A DNA stretch of 64,000 bases, taken from Achatina immaculata (Eukaryota; Mollusca; Gastropoda; Stylommatophora; Achatinidae). A program made the translations under genes and the position numbers. Of the stretch, positions 43,625-56,100 are shown in pieces (the stretch's first letter is position 1; every line of letters begins with the position of its first letter). The notes under the pieces were generated by a model. It saw only the letters and a list, made by a program, of their open reading frames with translations, searched no databases and had not been told where the DNA came from. Location: NCBI GenBank assembly GCA_009760885.1, contig CM019692.1, forward strand, positions 58,084,964 through 58,148,963, written 5' to 3'.

Positions 43625-45724
43625 TTATGTCAATTTGACCCTTTTGATCTTACAAAAATACCAGAACAATACGGTATAGAAGTGAAGAACCATTTTGAAA
43701 TCCTGATGGCTGTACAGGAGGAGATGACACCAGATGAAATGGCTACGTAGGCCAGAGATATCTTAATAACAACAGCTAAAGACATGGTTCCAGTAAAGAA
43801 AACACAAAAGAATGGATGGATTACAGCAGGCACACTAGAACTGATAAAACAAAGTAGAGAAATGAAGACGCAATGGAAAGTGACAAACAACAAAGAGGAA
43901 TATAAATCTTTAACAAAAGAAGTACAAAGAAACATAAGAAAAGACAAAAAGCAATACATACAAGATTGTTGTGAAAGAATAGAAGATCAGCAGAAGTGTG
44001 GAAGAGATAGTGAAATGTATGCTTAAAGAAATGAAGACATTGACGAGAAATGTCACACCTAAGCTAAATGTAATTTGTGATGAGATGTGGAAATTCTAGA
44101 AAGATGGAAGGAATATTGCAGAGGAAAGTATGAAACAACCGACTGTGAAAGCAGAAATGTACAGTGTGAATTATTATTGGAGGAGAAAGAACCCGAACCG
44201 ACAATAGAAGAAGTTTTATGGGCAATAAAGAATCTGAAAAATGGTAAATCACCAGGATGTGATGAGATAACAGCTGAACTTATTAAAGCAGGAGGAAAGG
44301 AATGTGCAACAATCTATCATGCACTATGTAAAAAGATATGGCATTCAGGTGTTTGGCCAAAAGAATGGAAAAGAACTGTATTCATACCACTGCCAAAAAA
44401 TGGTAACCTGAAATTATGCACAAACTATAGAATTGTTGCTCTGATTAGTCATGCCAGTAAAATTCTGTTAAAAATCATAATGGATAGACTTCGAAAGAAA
44501 ATAGAAGAAGAAGTCAATATAGTCCAAGCTGGTTTCAGGCAAGGAAGAGGATCAAGAGATCATATATTCAATATAAGATTAATAATAGAGAAATACAGAG
44601 ACTTTAATGTGAATCTATATTTAGCCTTTATAGACTACTCAAAGGCATTTGATTGTGTACAACACCAGAAACTTTGGGAAATAATGGAAAATATGGGATT
44701 TCAAACACATTTGATACAATTAACATCACTGCTGTATCTAGACCAACAAGCAGCAGTAAGAATAAATGGTGAAACAACAACTTGGTTTGGCATAAAACAA
44801 GGGGTCCGTCAGGGGTGCATATTGTCACCTTACTTATTTAACTTGTATACTGAAAATATAATGAGGAATGTTAGAGAAGACGTAGACAAAGAATATTACG
44901 ATGCCATAACAATTGGAGGTTATGAAATACCAGAGATTAGATATGCTGATGACACAGTATTACTGTTCACAACACAAAAAAGGAATGGAAAAACTAATTA
45001 TGTCAGTCCGTAAGAACAGCGAAGAACAAAACATCTATCTTAATGCAAAGAAAACTAAATTGATGACAACTGACAAAACAAACAAGGCAGCTGATATATG
45101 TATCAATGAGTAAAAACTGGAAAAAGTTGAGAGTTTTGAATATCTTGGATCACTGCTAACTAATAATGGAGATACAATGAGGGAAATTAAAAGGAGGACA
45201 TCTATCACTCTTCAAAAAGTAAAACAACTAAAGAATCTGTGAGGAGGAACAGAAAGAAGTACAAAAATAAGATTTTTAAGGTCATGCATCTTTCCCATCG
45301 CAACATATGCCTGCGAGACCTGGACACTTAACAAAATAGCTGAGAAACAAATAAATGCATTTGAATGTAAATGCTACAGAAGAGTTCTTAAAATATCATG
45401 GACACAAAAAGAACAAATATATCTATACTACAAAAACTTAATATTGAAGAAGGCTGGCTAGTAAAGAAGATTAAAGAGAGAAAACTTAAATATTTTGGAC
45501 ACATTAAACGTCATGATAATCTAGAGAAGACCGTATTGGAAGGGTACATAATGGGAAAAAGAAAGAGAGGAAGACCAATTCGAAGATGGCTGCAAGACGT
45601 CTTTGATGATCTGCAGATGGATGCAGCAGCCGCAGGCCATCTTGCTCACAACCGAGAGGTCTACAGGAGTACTGTTAGGGAGGCAAAGTTTCGCAAGGGA
45701 CATGCAAATGAATGAATGAATGAA
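43625..45724 (+). mobile_element. LINE-B copy 2, nested in LINE-D
   Basis: 5'-truncated non-LTR element with linker frames (KIPEQYGIEVKNHFEILMA, a stop at about 43748, then WITAGTLELIKQSREMKTQW), the reverse transcriptase (44087-45013) and the C-terminal end (45398-45715), finishing in (AATG)n. It separates two parts of LINE-D that point the other way. Confidence 0.88.
44087..45013 (+). CDS. LINE-B reverse transcriptase (interrupted)
   Basis: An open frame of 308 codons with the reverse-transcriptase blocks KNGKSPGCDEITAELIK, IPLPKNGNLKLCTNYRIVAL, VQAGFRQGRGSRDHIFN, AFIDYSKAFDCVQHQKLWEI, GVRQGCILSPYLFNLYTENI and YADDTVLLF. A frameshift follows at about 44980, and the C-terminal segment resumes in another frame. 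Catalytic Asp residues are intact, but the protein cannot be made whole. Confidence 0.85.
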   Translation: MEILERWKEYCRGKYETTDCESRNVQCELLLEEKEPEPTIEEVLWAIKNLKNGKSPGCDEITAELIKAGGKECATIYHALCKKIWHSGVWPKEWKRTVFIPLPKNGNLKLCTNYRIVALISHASKILLKIIMDRLRKKIEEEVNIVQAGFRQGRGSRDHIFNIRLIIEKYRDFNVNLYLAFIDYSKAFDCVQHQKLWEIMENMGFQTHLIQLTSLLYLDQQAAVRINGETTTWFGIKQGVRQGCILSPYLFNLYTENIMRNVREDVDKEYYDAITIGGYEIPEIRYADDTVLLFTTQKRNGKTNYVSP

Positions 45725-46188
45725 TTTTGAAGAGTTGACTCAAGGTTAATAAATCACTGTCACTATTGTAAACTGTGCAGTCATCAGAAAAGAGGTCACA
45801 AGATGATTTTTTGAGATGAAGTGGGAGATCATCGATGTAGATGGTAAACAGGAGAGGACCAAGAACAGATCCCCGTGGAACGCCATTATCAATCACAGAT
45901 GAACTTGACTTAGAGTTTTTGAGGCAAACTACCTGTTGTTTGTTGGAAAGAAAAGATGTAATAAATTTTGTAAAGTCAGGGTATAATCTATAAGTCTCAA
46001 GCTTTCTAACCAGGATTTCATGATCAATCATGTCAAATGTTTTTTTAAAGTCAACAAAGACACCAGCACATAATTTATCATCGTTTATATTAGATAACCA
46101 ACATTATGTCATCTTAGTGAGAGCTGTATGGCAGGAATGTTTCGGCCTAAAACCTGAATGACAGTCAACACTCATTTCATTTTCTTGC

Positions 46189-46251
46189 ATATGAACCATT
46201 GTGAAATTATACATATCTTACCTCTTCCTTCGCCGCTACAGAAGCTGCAGG
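46189..46251 (-). other. 63-bp inverted copy of the lectin-unit 5' flank inside LINE-D
   Basis: The complement of this stretch matches 48776-48838 of unit 3 at all but one position as read by eye. It includes the candidate leader exon with its splice-like borders. It lies where LINE-D changes frame between SLEKDIQN and the SGFRPKHS block. Confidence 0.7.
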
Positions 46252-47284
46252 TTGTGTTTTGTATGTCTTTTTCTAGGGATTTTGACAAAGTCGATAGAAT
46301 GGAAATTGGTCTGTAGCTTGAGGGATTTTTTTCCGAACCAGATTTTAAAAGGGGATATATTTTTGCAATTTTAAAAGCCTGAGGAAAATGACAACGTGCA
46401 ATGCACTGATTTTAAATGTATGTCAGTGTATCTGTAATTACTTTGGCTGAGTAGCGTAATATCTTGTTGCTGATTTCATCAAGTTCTGCTGTGTTCTTGT
46501 TCTTTAAAAATGAAAGATAATTGTAAACTTCACCAACTGACATGAAAGGAATACTGGGTTGCTTTATTTGCACATTTGCTACCTATAAATGTGTTTAATT
46601 CGCTTAAATCAAAAGTAGGGGTTGGTAGTGAAGATTTTAAGATATTGATTTCTTCTCTGAAGTGATTGCTGAAATCTTCACAAGCGGACAAATGATTATA
46701 ACCCTGCAAGTCAGACTGTTTTCTCTTGTTTGCTAGAATGTTGCTTGCTTTCCAGACAGACTTACTGTCTGATTTATTCTGAACTAGGTTCCTAAAGTAA
46801 TTTCTCTTTTCTTGCCTAATTAAATACTGAACTCTATTTCTAAGTACTCGATAGCTTAATTTTGTGGGCCTGATCTCTTTCCCTCATCACTTGCAATATC
46901 TCAGGTGTTATCCAGGGGAACTTCACTTGATGTTTAACTCTCACCTCTTTAATAGGAACATGCTTGTCAAATTTATCCCCGAAGGTTTTTATCCAGTATT
47001 CCAGGGCCTTATCAGGGTCAGTTAGTTGGTACACATGATCTAGAGCTGCTGTTTGTAACTCTTTCAGAAATGATTCTAAGCTGAATTTGCTAAAACTTCT
47101 ACATTTAATACTGGTATGTTTATTTTTGGGAATTTTCAAGCCATGTCGTGCCCATGTGCAACAGACCAGATAGTGATCACTCAGTGATGTATGAGGGACT
47201 TTACATTCTATAATGTTTTCTGGGTGAGCTACATATATGTGATCTATTAATGTGGATGATGTTTCAGTTACTCTGGTAGGTTTA

Positions 47285-47360
47285 GTGAGAGAGAGAGAGA
47301 GGGAGAGGGGAGAGAGAGAAAGAGAGAGAGGGAGAGAGAGAAAGAGAGAGAGGGAGAGAT
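47285..47360 (+). repeat. (GA)n microsatellite inside LINE-D
   Basis: GA-rich run. On the minus strand it adds Ser-Leu repeats between FFFNDANL and TKPTRVTETS of the endonuclease. Confidence 0.9.
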
Positions 47361-47500
47361 TTGCGTCATTGAAAAAGAAATCCAAATGTTTCCTATGGCA
47401 GTCACAAAAGTTTCATCTCCACTCGAACATAGCTCACACAGTGTTAGGACTATAAAGGTGCTTCCATTACTGCCAGTTGATATATCCTGTGAGGTTAGGA

Positions 47501-48560
47501 AAGCCACTGCAATAAGCTGTCGTCGAAGAAAACACAAATTCCAAAGGATTTTATATGATCACTATCGTCCTTGCACAAGTCATGGAAGCAATGGTCGTCT
47601 GCAGCAACGACTGCCAACCACTGTACTGCGAAGGGGAGGGTGAAACAGGGGCAGGTTTTCTCGTGTTTAAATGATAAAATCTTTTCTTTGGTGACTTTTT
47701 CCGTTGTTTCTTATGTTGTCAGTTGAAAAAAAAAGATTGACAATCACAGATTTACGGTCCATAGCAGACACTCTCAGTTATCCCGCCCCCTTTAGAACCC
47801 ATAAAATACTTGTTTATTCTTAGTTTATCAAGTAGGCCGTCCCAGAAAGGAGCAACTATAAATGTTTAGTAGGTCTAATGAAAATGTTAGTCAGGTACGG
47901 CTTGTAGTACATGACATGTGCAAAAGTTTTTTTTTAAACCGTGCCTATAACTAAAAATGATATTTTTAACCAACCTGTCTTGGACACCAGAAGTGCATAG
48001 GAGGGACTTTTTAGTCGCGATATCTGGCGAAATCCCTGCAGATCTCTCGCGGAACCCGGGTCGTATAGTAAGCCTTGTGTCACAGCGTATTAAAATTATA
48101 ATATAGTGAGTACATTTCTCTTACTCCCTTATCCTGTGCAACATCCTGTAAGCGTATAAAGTAATGTCAAAGAATCAGCTATTTTCTACTACAATACATC
48201 ATACACAGGAGTAGTAGCATTGTCCCGTGCTTAGTCTGAAGATGGTGGTTTGTTCATGGTAAAAGCTACCAATTTCAGAAAAATAACAACTCCAGCCAAC
48301 CAACAAAAAACACGTACACATGACGTATGCTTCAGACTTCTGAAATCCTGACTTCCTATAAGGACTGGTCTCATATTTTTCAAAATATTCTCAAGGATCT
48401 GTATAAGTGTTTAAACCTCTGTTTCCCTTTACTGAGTAGCAACGAAGTCTAGACTACTAGTTAATTAAACATTGGACTGGACTGAACGTACTTTTTTAAC
48501 GATAATGCTGCAGACCAGCCAGTAACTCATACGAGAACTCTACTGCTAGAAACAACCTGA
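47501..48560. other. No gene seen
   Basis: Spacer between LINE-D and unit 3. Possible further LINE-D 5' sequence up to about 47640 is too decayed to call. Confidence 0.45.
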
Positions 48561-48782
48561 ATGAAACTAGCCGTACCTTGTCGAAATGGCCGACATTGTT
48601 AAGATATTTTTTAAAATATTGTCTGGGGACGGTACAATTGTTTTCGTTTAAATAATTTGAGAACCACCACTCAGATTTGCGATGTAATTGGCTAGAACAC
48701 GTTTTCAAACTACTCCTTATCTCGATGTTCTGATGAAGACCGTGTTTGGTCCCTTTCAAATACTTCAGCTCTCTGCCTGCAG

Positions 48783-48805
48783 CTTCTGTAGCGGCGAAGG
48801 AAGAG
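48783..48805 (+). other. Candidate short 5' untranslated exon, unit 3
   Basis: TGCAG, 23 bp, then GTAATA. Counterpart of 914-936; also copied into LINE-D (46189-46251). Confidence 0.2.
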
Positions 48806-50066
48806 GTAATATATGTATAATTTCACAATGGTTCATATCGGGATAAATGCTGCTACGTACACAAGAAATATCGTGAAAGTGTTGTTGGATACTGCGAGCA
48901 TGATTATGTCCTTCATTTTATCTTCAAGCTGCATGTTCTGATCAAGGATCTTAAAGACTGCCCGGGGCCACAAATTTGTCTCCTGATACGTTATGTGTGC
49001 TTTTAATTAAACAACATTCCGTCTGTGCCTCTTTCTCAACGAAAAAAAATTCACTATTGAAACTCTGTCACTCACTCAGGCAGATATCTAGAGCCACATC
49101 ATTGTTATATATAATATACTTTGAAATCTTCCCATGTCTTTCTTCTCCGTTATTTGCCTCATTTCCACACTAATCTTCATTCACCTTATATGCCTTGTGT
49201 TCTTGGACGTCGCACCAGGCGAACTTTGTATTCCAGGTCAGTTTTCTCAGCGTTCTTTTACTTCTCAGCCTCGGCAACGCCATCCAGTTGTTTTTTTTTT
49301 CTTTTATCTACAAGTTTATGTTCGGTTTTCTGAAGATTTAGCTCATTTCTTCTCTGGACGCCCTGAGTGGGTCCATACATATTTACTGTAGTTATTATAA
49401 AAAAAACTATTTTTTTACATGTCAGTAACACGATGTGTCCATAGTTCCTGATTCAATTTCTCATCAGAAAATCTGCAATTACCTTGTAGACATCATCAAA
49501 CCCTCCACTCCCATTGTTACTGTAACAAATTAGTAGACCACACACTGCATCGAATTAACTAGTTTGTCCTTTCCGTATAAATTATTTTGCTGATCAATCT
49601 GAGGATCAGATAGGCCCATTTACTTAAGCGGACAAAATCTAATCTTCACTTCATTAACACGCAGTTCACATTCAGCTATCAAGAAATTTACGCTCAGTGT
49701 TAGCAACGATCTACTACAACATCTATGATCTATAACAAACCTAGCCTCATTTTAAAACTGAATTTTGTTTATTATTCTGTTTGTTCTACAAAGAAAAAAA
49801 ACTGCAGCAGTCTATTTTTTTATTTAAAGTTTTTGAAAGAAATAGGATGTATTTTTGCTGCTTTCAGGCTGATCTAGCAACGGCAAGCTCTTTTAAAATT
49901 AATTTTTGTTTAAAAATATAAATCCTTACAAATCTTTAAGACGCTATTCTTTTGTTTTTCCCGCCGTTGCATTGGTCACTAATTGAAAAACATCTGTACG
50001 ACCACATTTGCAGAGTAGAAGGAACCAATTCTTACACGAAAACAGTGGACGCGCTACGTTACAACG

Positions 50067-50112
50067 ATGCTGACCAGATGGCTGTTTCTTCTGTGCTGTT
50101 GCATTTCAACCG
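50067..50112 (+). CDS. Lectin 3 exon 1: signal peptide
   Basis: ATG after ACAACG; donor GTAAAT; phase 1. Confidence 0.85.
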
Positions 50113-53100
50113 GTAAATATTATCTTTCATAGTCCAGTAATTGTTCTCACACTCACATACATAAATAGCGTGGTAATGAATCATATATACAAAGTGTGTC
50201 CGGTAAGTAATGAGACTTATTTTATTCAGCCAATCATTAGGGCCGGTAGTGGGAATCTTCGGTCCTGAAGGTTAGTGGGGGAATGTTAGGTAAAGGGTCG
50301 ATATCTCATCATTTGGGTCTGAGCTTTTACAGAGTGCGGATCGCTTCCGAAGTGGACAGGTGTTTAAGCGTCACATAACGGTCAAAATGCAGAGGAGTGT
50401 CGAACAGCGATTAAGTTTTGTGTTAAATTTGAAAAATCCGCGACCGAGACGCTTGCTATGATACAGAAAGCCTACGGGAAGGATGTTTTATCGAAAACAC
50501 AAGTGTTTCAGTGGCATAAGACGTTTAATGAAGGAAGAGGATGAACAACGCACAGGGTGCCTATTAAATGTGCAAATCGAAAATAAAATCGATGCTCATT
50601 GTCTTTTTTAACTCTAAAGGTGTTGTCCATAAGGAGTTCGTACCACCTGGACAAATGGTCAACGCAGCATTTTACGAGGAAGAGCTTAAACGGTTGAAGA
50701 ACAGCGTCGCGTGCGTCTGCCTGGAGATGGCCAACACCTGGGTTCTTCACCATGACAATCCGCCGAGACATGCGACGCTGCTAGTGAGAGAGTTTCTGGC
50801 GAAACAAAACGTGGCAACGCTGTGTCAACCTTCCTACAGCCCGAATTTGGCCCCGATTAATTTCTTTTTGTTTCCCTGGGTCAAATCAAGTTTGAAAGGT
50901 CACCATTTCTGGACTGTTAATGGCATGCAAGCTGTCGTGACGAGTGCTATGAAGGAAGTCACTGTTCAAGACTTCCAAGCCAGCTACAACGCGTGGCAGA
51001 ACTTTTACAACAGTGTATTTTCAAAGATGTTGTTTCGATGAATTTTAAGTATGTGTAAGTACATCTTGAACAAATCGAATTTTATGGAATCAGTCATATT
51101 ACTTACCGGACACACTTTGTATGTATACATTCAATATTTTATCGTGTATTCAAACATTCAGATTCGACCAGACAGCAAAAGGTGAGGAAAAGAAGAACAG
51201 AGCAAGTTTTAATTCATTTCTACAAGTACCTTTAAACATCAAACACACAACAAAATATAGATCCAAATATTTCAGTGCATTCCTATCAGAAATAAAAGAA
51301 ATGAAGATTGCGTTAAACTGGTTCTACTAATAAAATTAGATAGAGGTGTATGATTCAGTTTTACAAAAAGATAGAAAGAATGAAGAAAATAGACAGAAAC
51401 CAGAATAGTAGAAAGCAAGATGAGAATATACAAATAAAAAACATACAACAATCCAAATCCAATATTTCAGCAAAAACCTTTTACAAGGATTACATACACA
51501 GCACAACAGATAAAAACACGAAAAAAGGTGATAAAATATAGGATTAGCTTTGTTAGTCTCCTCCAAGTAAGAATGATGGCCAGAAAATGCGACCAGATAG
51601 ACGTAGAAGAGCACAAAGTAGAAACCAGCAATGGCTGAGATACGTTGTAAAGGGATGATGACGAAGGGTACCATATGGTAAACAATATGGCGTTATGCCC
51701 CAGATAGTCCCAGCTTGCCCCCATATGATATCTATGATCTAATCAAAGGGCGCCCAGATCTCGCATATAGTAAAAGTGTGAGAAGACAATATGAGGAGCC
51801 TTTGATGGAAGAAGGTTCAGAAAGAACAGAGAACATTGAGAGGACTAGAGTTCTTGCTAAGGATGTATAGACAGAGGAGCTAACAAACCTTATTAGGGGC
51901 TACAGAAGGACAGAAAAGGCTAGAAAATAAATCGCCTACAGCAAGAATGAGAAAACGCAAAGAAGTGAGTAGGATTAAGAGAAGAAAGTTTGGCGTGAAT
52001 AGAGGAAATAGAAAGAGGTAGCAACAAGGTGGAAAGGTAAAATAGTCAGCAAACGTGTGGAGATGTAAAGAAATCAGCTTAAAGAAAGCTGAATATATTG
52101 TTAATTCCAGCTTGGTGAAGACAGCCACTCTGGATAATAAATCGCTGTTCCTGAGCTTTCCCAGATCGTTCATCAAATAGAACAGGTGCAGATTGTAGTT
52201 ACAGAAGTATGTTTTCCTTGATGGTCTCCTTAGCAGAAGTGCTTGGCGACCGGTGTCAGTGCCCGCTTGGATATGTCGTTCAGATGCTGGCGAAACCGAT
52301 CTCCTAAGCGTAAGTCAGCCTCCCCTATATACTTCATATCACAACGCTTGCACATAATGGCATACATTACACTGTGAAACGTGCAGGTAAAGCCCTCCAG
52401 AACTGGTAACGTGGACTTAGGGAAGGAAACTTGGTTTGTCCTAACAACAAACGAACAAATACTGCATCTGCAGCAAGCGCAATGTCTGGCACCAGAGAAA
52501 GTCGTGTCCGCTGACTTGAAACGACTTATAACTAATAGATCCTTGGGATTCTTGTCCCGTCTGTTCGCAACCAGTGCAGGCTCCATAAAAAGTTCTTGTG
52601 TGTCAGGCTCGGTCTAGAGGAGATGGAGATGACTAAACAAGATGTCCTTAACCTCCAAAACTGTAGGGGTAGGACGTAAGTATCTTTTTAACTCTGTCCG
52701 AGCTGCAAGATGGCTTAGGAGTTAGAGCTTGTTGCTGTAAGTTATGGCTGATGGGGATTTCAGGACGAAGTGAGAATATGTTCCAGATAGCCGCGCTGGC
52801 CAAAGAATTCCAACATCTTGCGAGACTGATCATTGAAAACAAGATTCCCAGCACACAGACATCATTATCTAAGAAGCTGAGAGCAAGGAGTAGAGTCCTT
52901 GCACCAAGTATAAGAATCAGTGGGTTAATAGTAGACAGAAGTGTTAAGTCCTGAAGGTTTATAGTAGACTGAAGTGGTAAGTTCTGAATGTTTAAAGTGT
53001 TCCATCCTGAAAGGTTATGTTAGACTGAAGTGTTATTTCCTGAAGGTTTATAGTAAACTGAATGGTACATTCTGAAGTTTTATAGTAGACTAAAGTGTTA

Positions 53101-56100
53101 AGTCCTGAACGTTTAAAGTAAACTGAATGGTAAGTCCTGAAGGTTTATAGTAGACTAAAGTGTTAAGTCCTGAAGGTTTATAGTAGATTAAAGTGGTAAG
53201 TCCTGAAGTTTTATTAAAGTGTTAATCCTGAGGGTTTATAGTAGACTAAAGTGTTAGGTCCCGAAGGTGTATAGTAAACTGAAGTGGTAAGTCCTGAAGG
53301 TTTATAGTAGTCTAAAGTGTTAATCCTGAGGGTTTATAGTAGACTAAAGTGTTAGGTCCTGAAGGTTTATAGTAAACTGAAGTGGTACGTTCTGAAGGTT
53401 TATAGTAGTCTAAAGTGTTAATCCTGAGGGTTTATAGTAGACTAAAGTGTTAAGTCCTGAAGGTTTATATTAGACTGAAGTGGTAAGTCCTGAAGGACCG
53501 ATAGTGATGGCAATGTCGAGAAAGTTCACAGAAGTTGTTGAGACATGGACATGAAAGAAATCATAGGATTAAAATTTATAACGAAACTGTTGAAGCCGTC
53601 ATGACCCTTCTCTGCCATGGATGTATCGCCGAGTATTATTACAAGGCAGGAAAATCAAGATTTGTAATGATGCTACAAGAATCTACAGATCCGGTGGTAC
53701 GAGAAGTGCAACGAACACTTAAAAACTGGACGAAAATGGAGTGTAAGCGAGGAAGTGACTGCAGCCAGGGAAACACTAGAGCTGAAAGAAGTAATAGGAT
53801 GCATCCAGACCAACAGAAGGGATTTGGTCATGGTGAAATCAAATGATCGCCAAAGGCCTCCTGTAAAAAAAGAAGGGATATGATCATCTGCGAAACAAGA
53901 AATATCCAAATGATAAGATAAAGTATTAAAAAGTTAGGAAAAAAAACTACTGATAACAAATCTTAGTCATAGAAGGCAAAAGTAACTCGTACTGCCCCCT
54001 CCCCCTCCTAATTTTCCTTTATTATACAAAAAAGCAAAAATCACACAGGAATATTGTAGTAATTTGCTTACAGTATTCTTTCTTTGACTTCATGAAATCC
54101 ACACATACCTTTAATACGTTTTCTTTTAAGCTGCTGTACACTGTCTTTCATGCTTTACTTCTCTCTCTGTCTTATCTCTCTCGTCTCAATACACAGAGAT
54201 TGTCTCTCTCTTTCTCTCTCTCTGTCTCTTTTGTCTCTCTCTTTCTCTGTCTCTTTCTCTGTTTGTTCTATTTCTCTCTATTTTCTCTGTTTTTCTTCCT
54301 TTCTCTCCCTTCTCCATTTCTTTTCTCTCTGTCTCTCCTTTATTTCTCTCTCTTATCTATCTCTTCTCTTTCTTCTCTCACACTTTGAAACTTACCCGTA
54401 AGCAAACCATGTTGCGGTATTTCTTTTACAAGTGCCACTTTAATTAAATCAATGATATCCTCCCTAAGATCGTCATCCAAATGAGGGTCGCCGAGAACAG
54501 GAAAAAAAAAGGGGGGGGGGGTCAAATTTTGTCGACGGAAGATACGTATATGAAAAATGTAAAAGAGAAATTAGAAGAAGCAAGTTAACTTAAAAAAATA
54601 TTACAAGACTTCGCGAAATCCGACATTTTTTTCTAGACTCTAATATTAAAAAAAAAATAACAAAAAAAAAACAGAATGAGAACCGCTGAGTTAAACAATC
54701 TTCAGATCGTCTTGCAACCTTCTTCACACACATTTAACTGTGGAGATTTTTCTATTGTTCAGATTTTTACCTTGCTTATTAGGGATTGAACACCGACTCA
54801 CTTAAGTAAGAGATATCTGTATCAAATCAGACAGAGGATACTGCCCTAGAACTGACTAACATAATGAGCTTACAATCCTGGTAATGTGAGAACAACGTTT
54901 ATTTCTATACCAAGGCACGTGCGTTCAATGTCCACAAGGCTGGTTGCTACATGAGGGGTCTTGCTATGGCTATAGCCACGAGAGTATGTCTTGGGCAGAA
55001 GCCGATGTGAGGTTTATTTTAATTTTTATAATTCAGTTGAATTCAAAGAAGCTTAACTACAATATACGATATACGAATACAATTATATATATATATAATC
55101 TGCTTGTAATTTCTCGAAAAATATAAATCACTAACTTAACATAAGCATTCCTTATGTTTGTTCAGATCAGACTAGCCAGATTCCGTTTTTCGAAAGTTTA
55201 CTCATTCATTCATTCATTCATTCATTTGCATGTCCCTTGCAGAACTTTGCCTCCCTAACAGCAATCCTGTAGGCCTCTCGGTTGTGAGCAAGATGGCCTG
55301 CTGCTGATGCATCCATTTGCAGATCATCAACGATGTCTTGCAGCCATCTTCGAATTGGTCTTCCTCTCTTTCTTTTTCCCATTATGTACCCTTCCAAGAC
55401 GGTCTTCTCTAGATTGTCATGAAGTTTAACGTGTCCTAAATATTTAAGTTTTCTCTCTTTAATCCTCTTTACTAGCCAGCCTTCTTCAATATTAAGTTCT
55501 TGTAGCATGGATATATTTGTTCTTTTTTGTGTCCATGATATTTGAAGAACTCTTCTGTAGTATTTACATTCAAATGCATTTATGTGTTTCTCAGCTGTTT
55601 TGTTAAGTGTCCAGGTCTCACAGGCATATGTTGCGGTGGGAAAGATGCATGCCCTTAAAAATCTTATTTTTGTAGTTCTGTCTGTTCTTCTCCACGGATT
55701 CTTTAGTTGTTTTACTTTCTGAAGAACGATAGATGTCCTCCGTTAATTTCCCTCATTGTATCTCCATTATTAATTAGCAGTGATCCAAGATATTCAAAAC
55801 TCACTACTTCTTCCAGTTTTTCCTCATTAATGCATATATCAGCTGCCTTGTTTGTTTTGTCAGTTGTCTTCAATTTAGTTTTCTTTGCATTAAGATAGAG
55901 GTTTTGCTCTTAACTATTCTTATGGACTGACATAATTAGTTTTTCCATTTCTTTTTGTGTTGTGGACAGTAATACTGTGTCGTCAGCATATCTAATGTCT
56001 GGTATTTCATAACCTCCAATTGTTTACTAGCTTTATTAAATTATTGGTTAAAATTACACGTATACTGACAATCGTAGGAGTGTATTTCTTCAGACAATAG

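Larger units (their letters stand above)
45725..47500 (-). mobile_element. LINE-D, 5' and central part (CR1/jockey-like)
   Basis: Reading down the minus strand: endonuclease C-terminus (TLIDHIYVAHPENI, SLSDHYLVCCTW), a linker (KFPWITPEILQVMRERDQAH), then reverse transcriptase with SGSEKNPSSYRPISILSTL, SGFRPKHSCHTAL, DFKKTFDMIDHEILVRKL, GVPRGSVLGPLLFTIYIDD and LFSDDCTVY. The usual FADD is FSDD, and frames are broken at several points. A (CT)n stretch at 47285-47360 sits in frame inside the endonuclease part. Confidence 0.8.
51512..53940. other. Intron 1 block shared with unit 1, carrying Penelope-like remnants
   Basis: Aligns with 3788-5040 but is longer because the endonuclease piece is kept and a minisatellite has expanded. 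The stretch 53900-54150 has no recognisable content. Confidence 0.6.
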
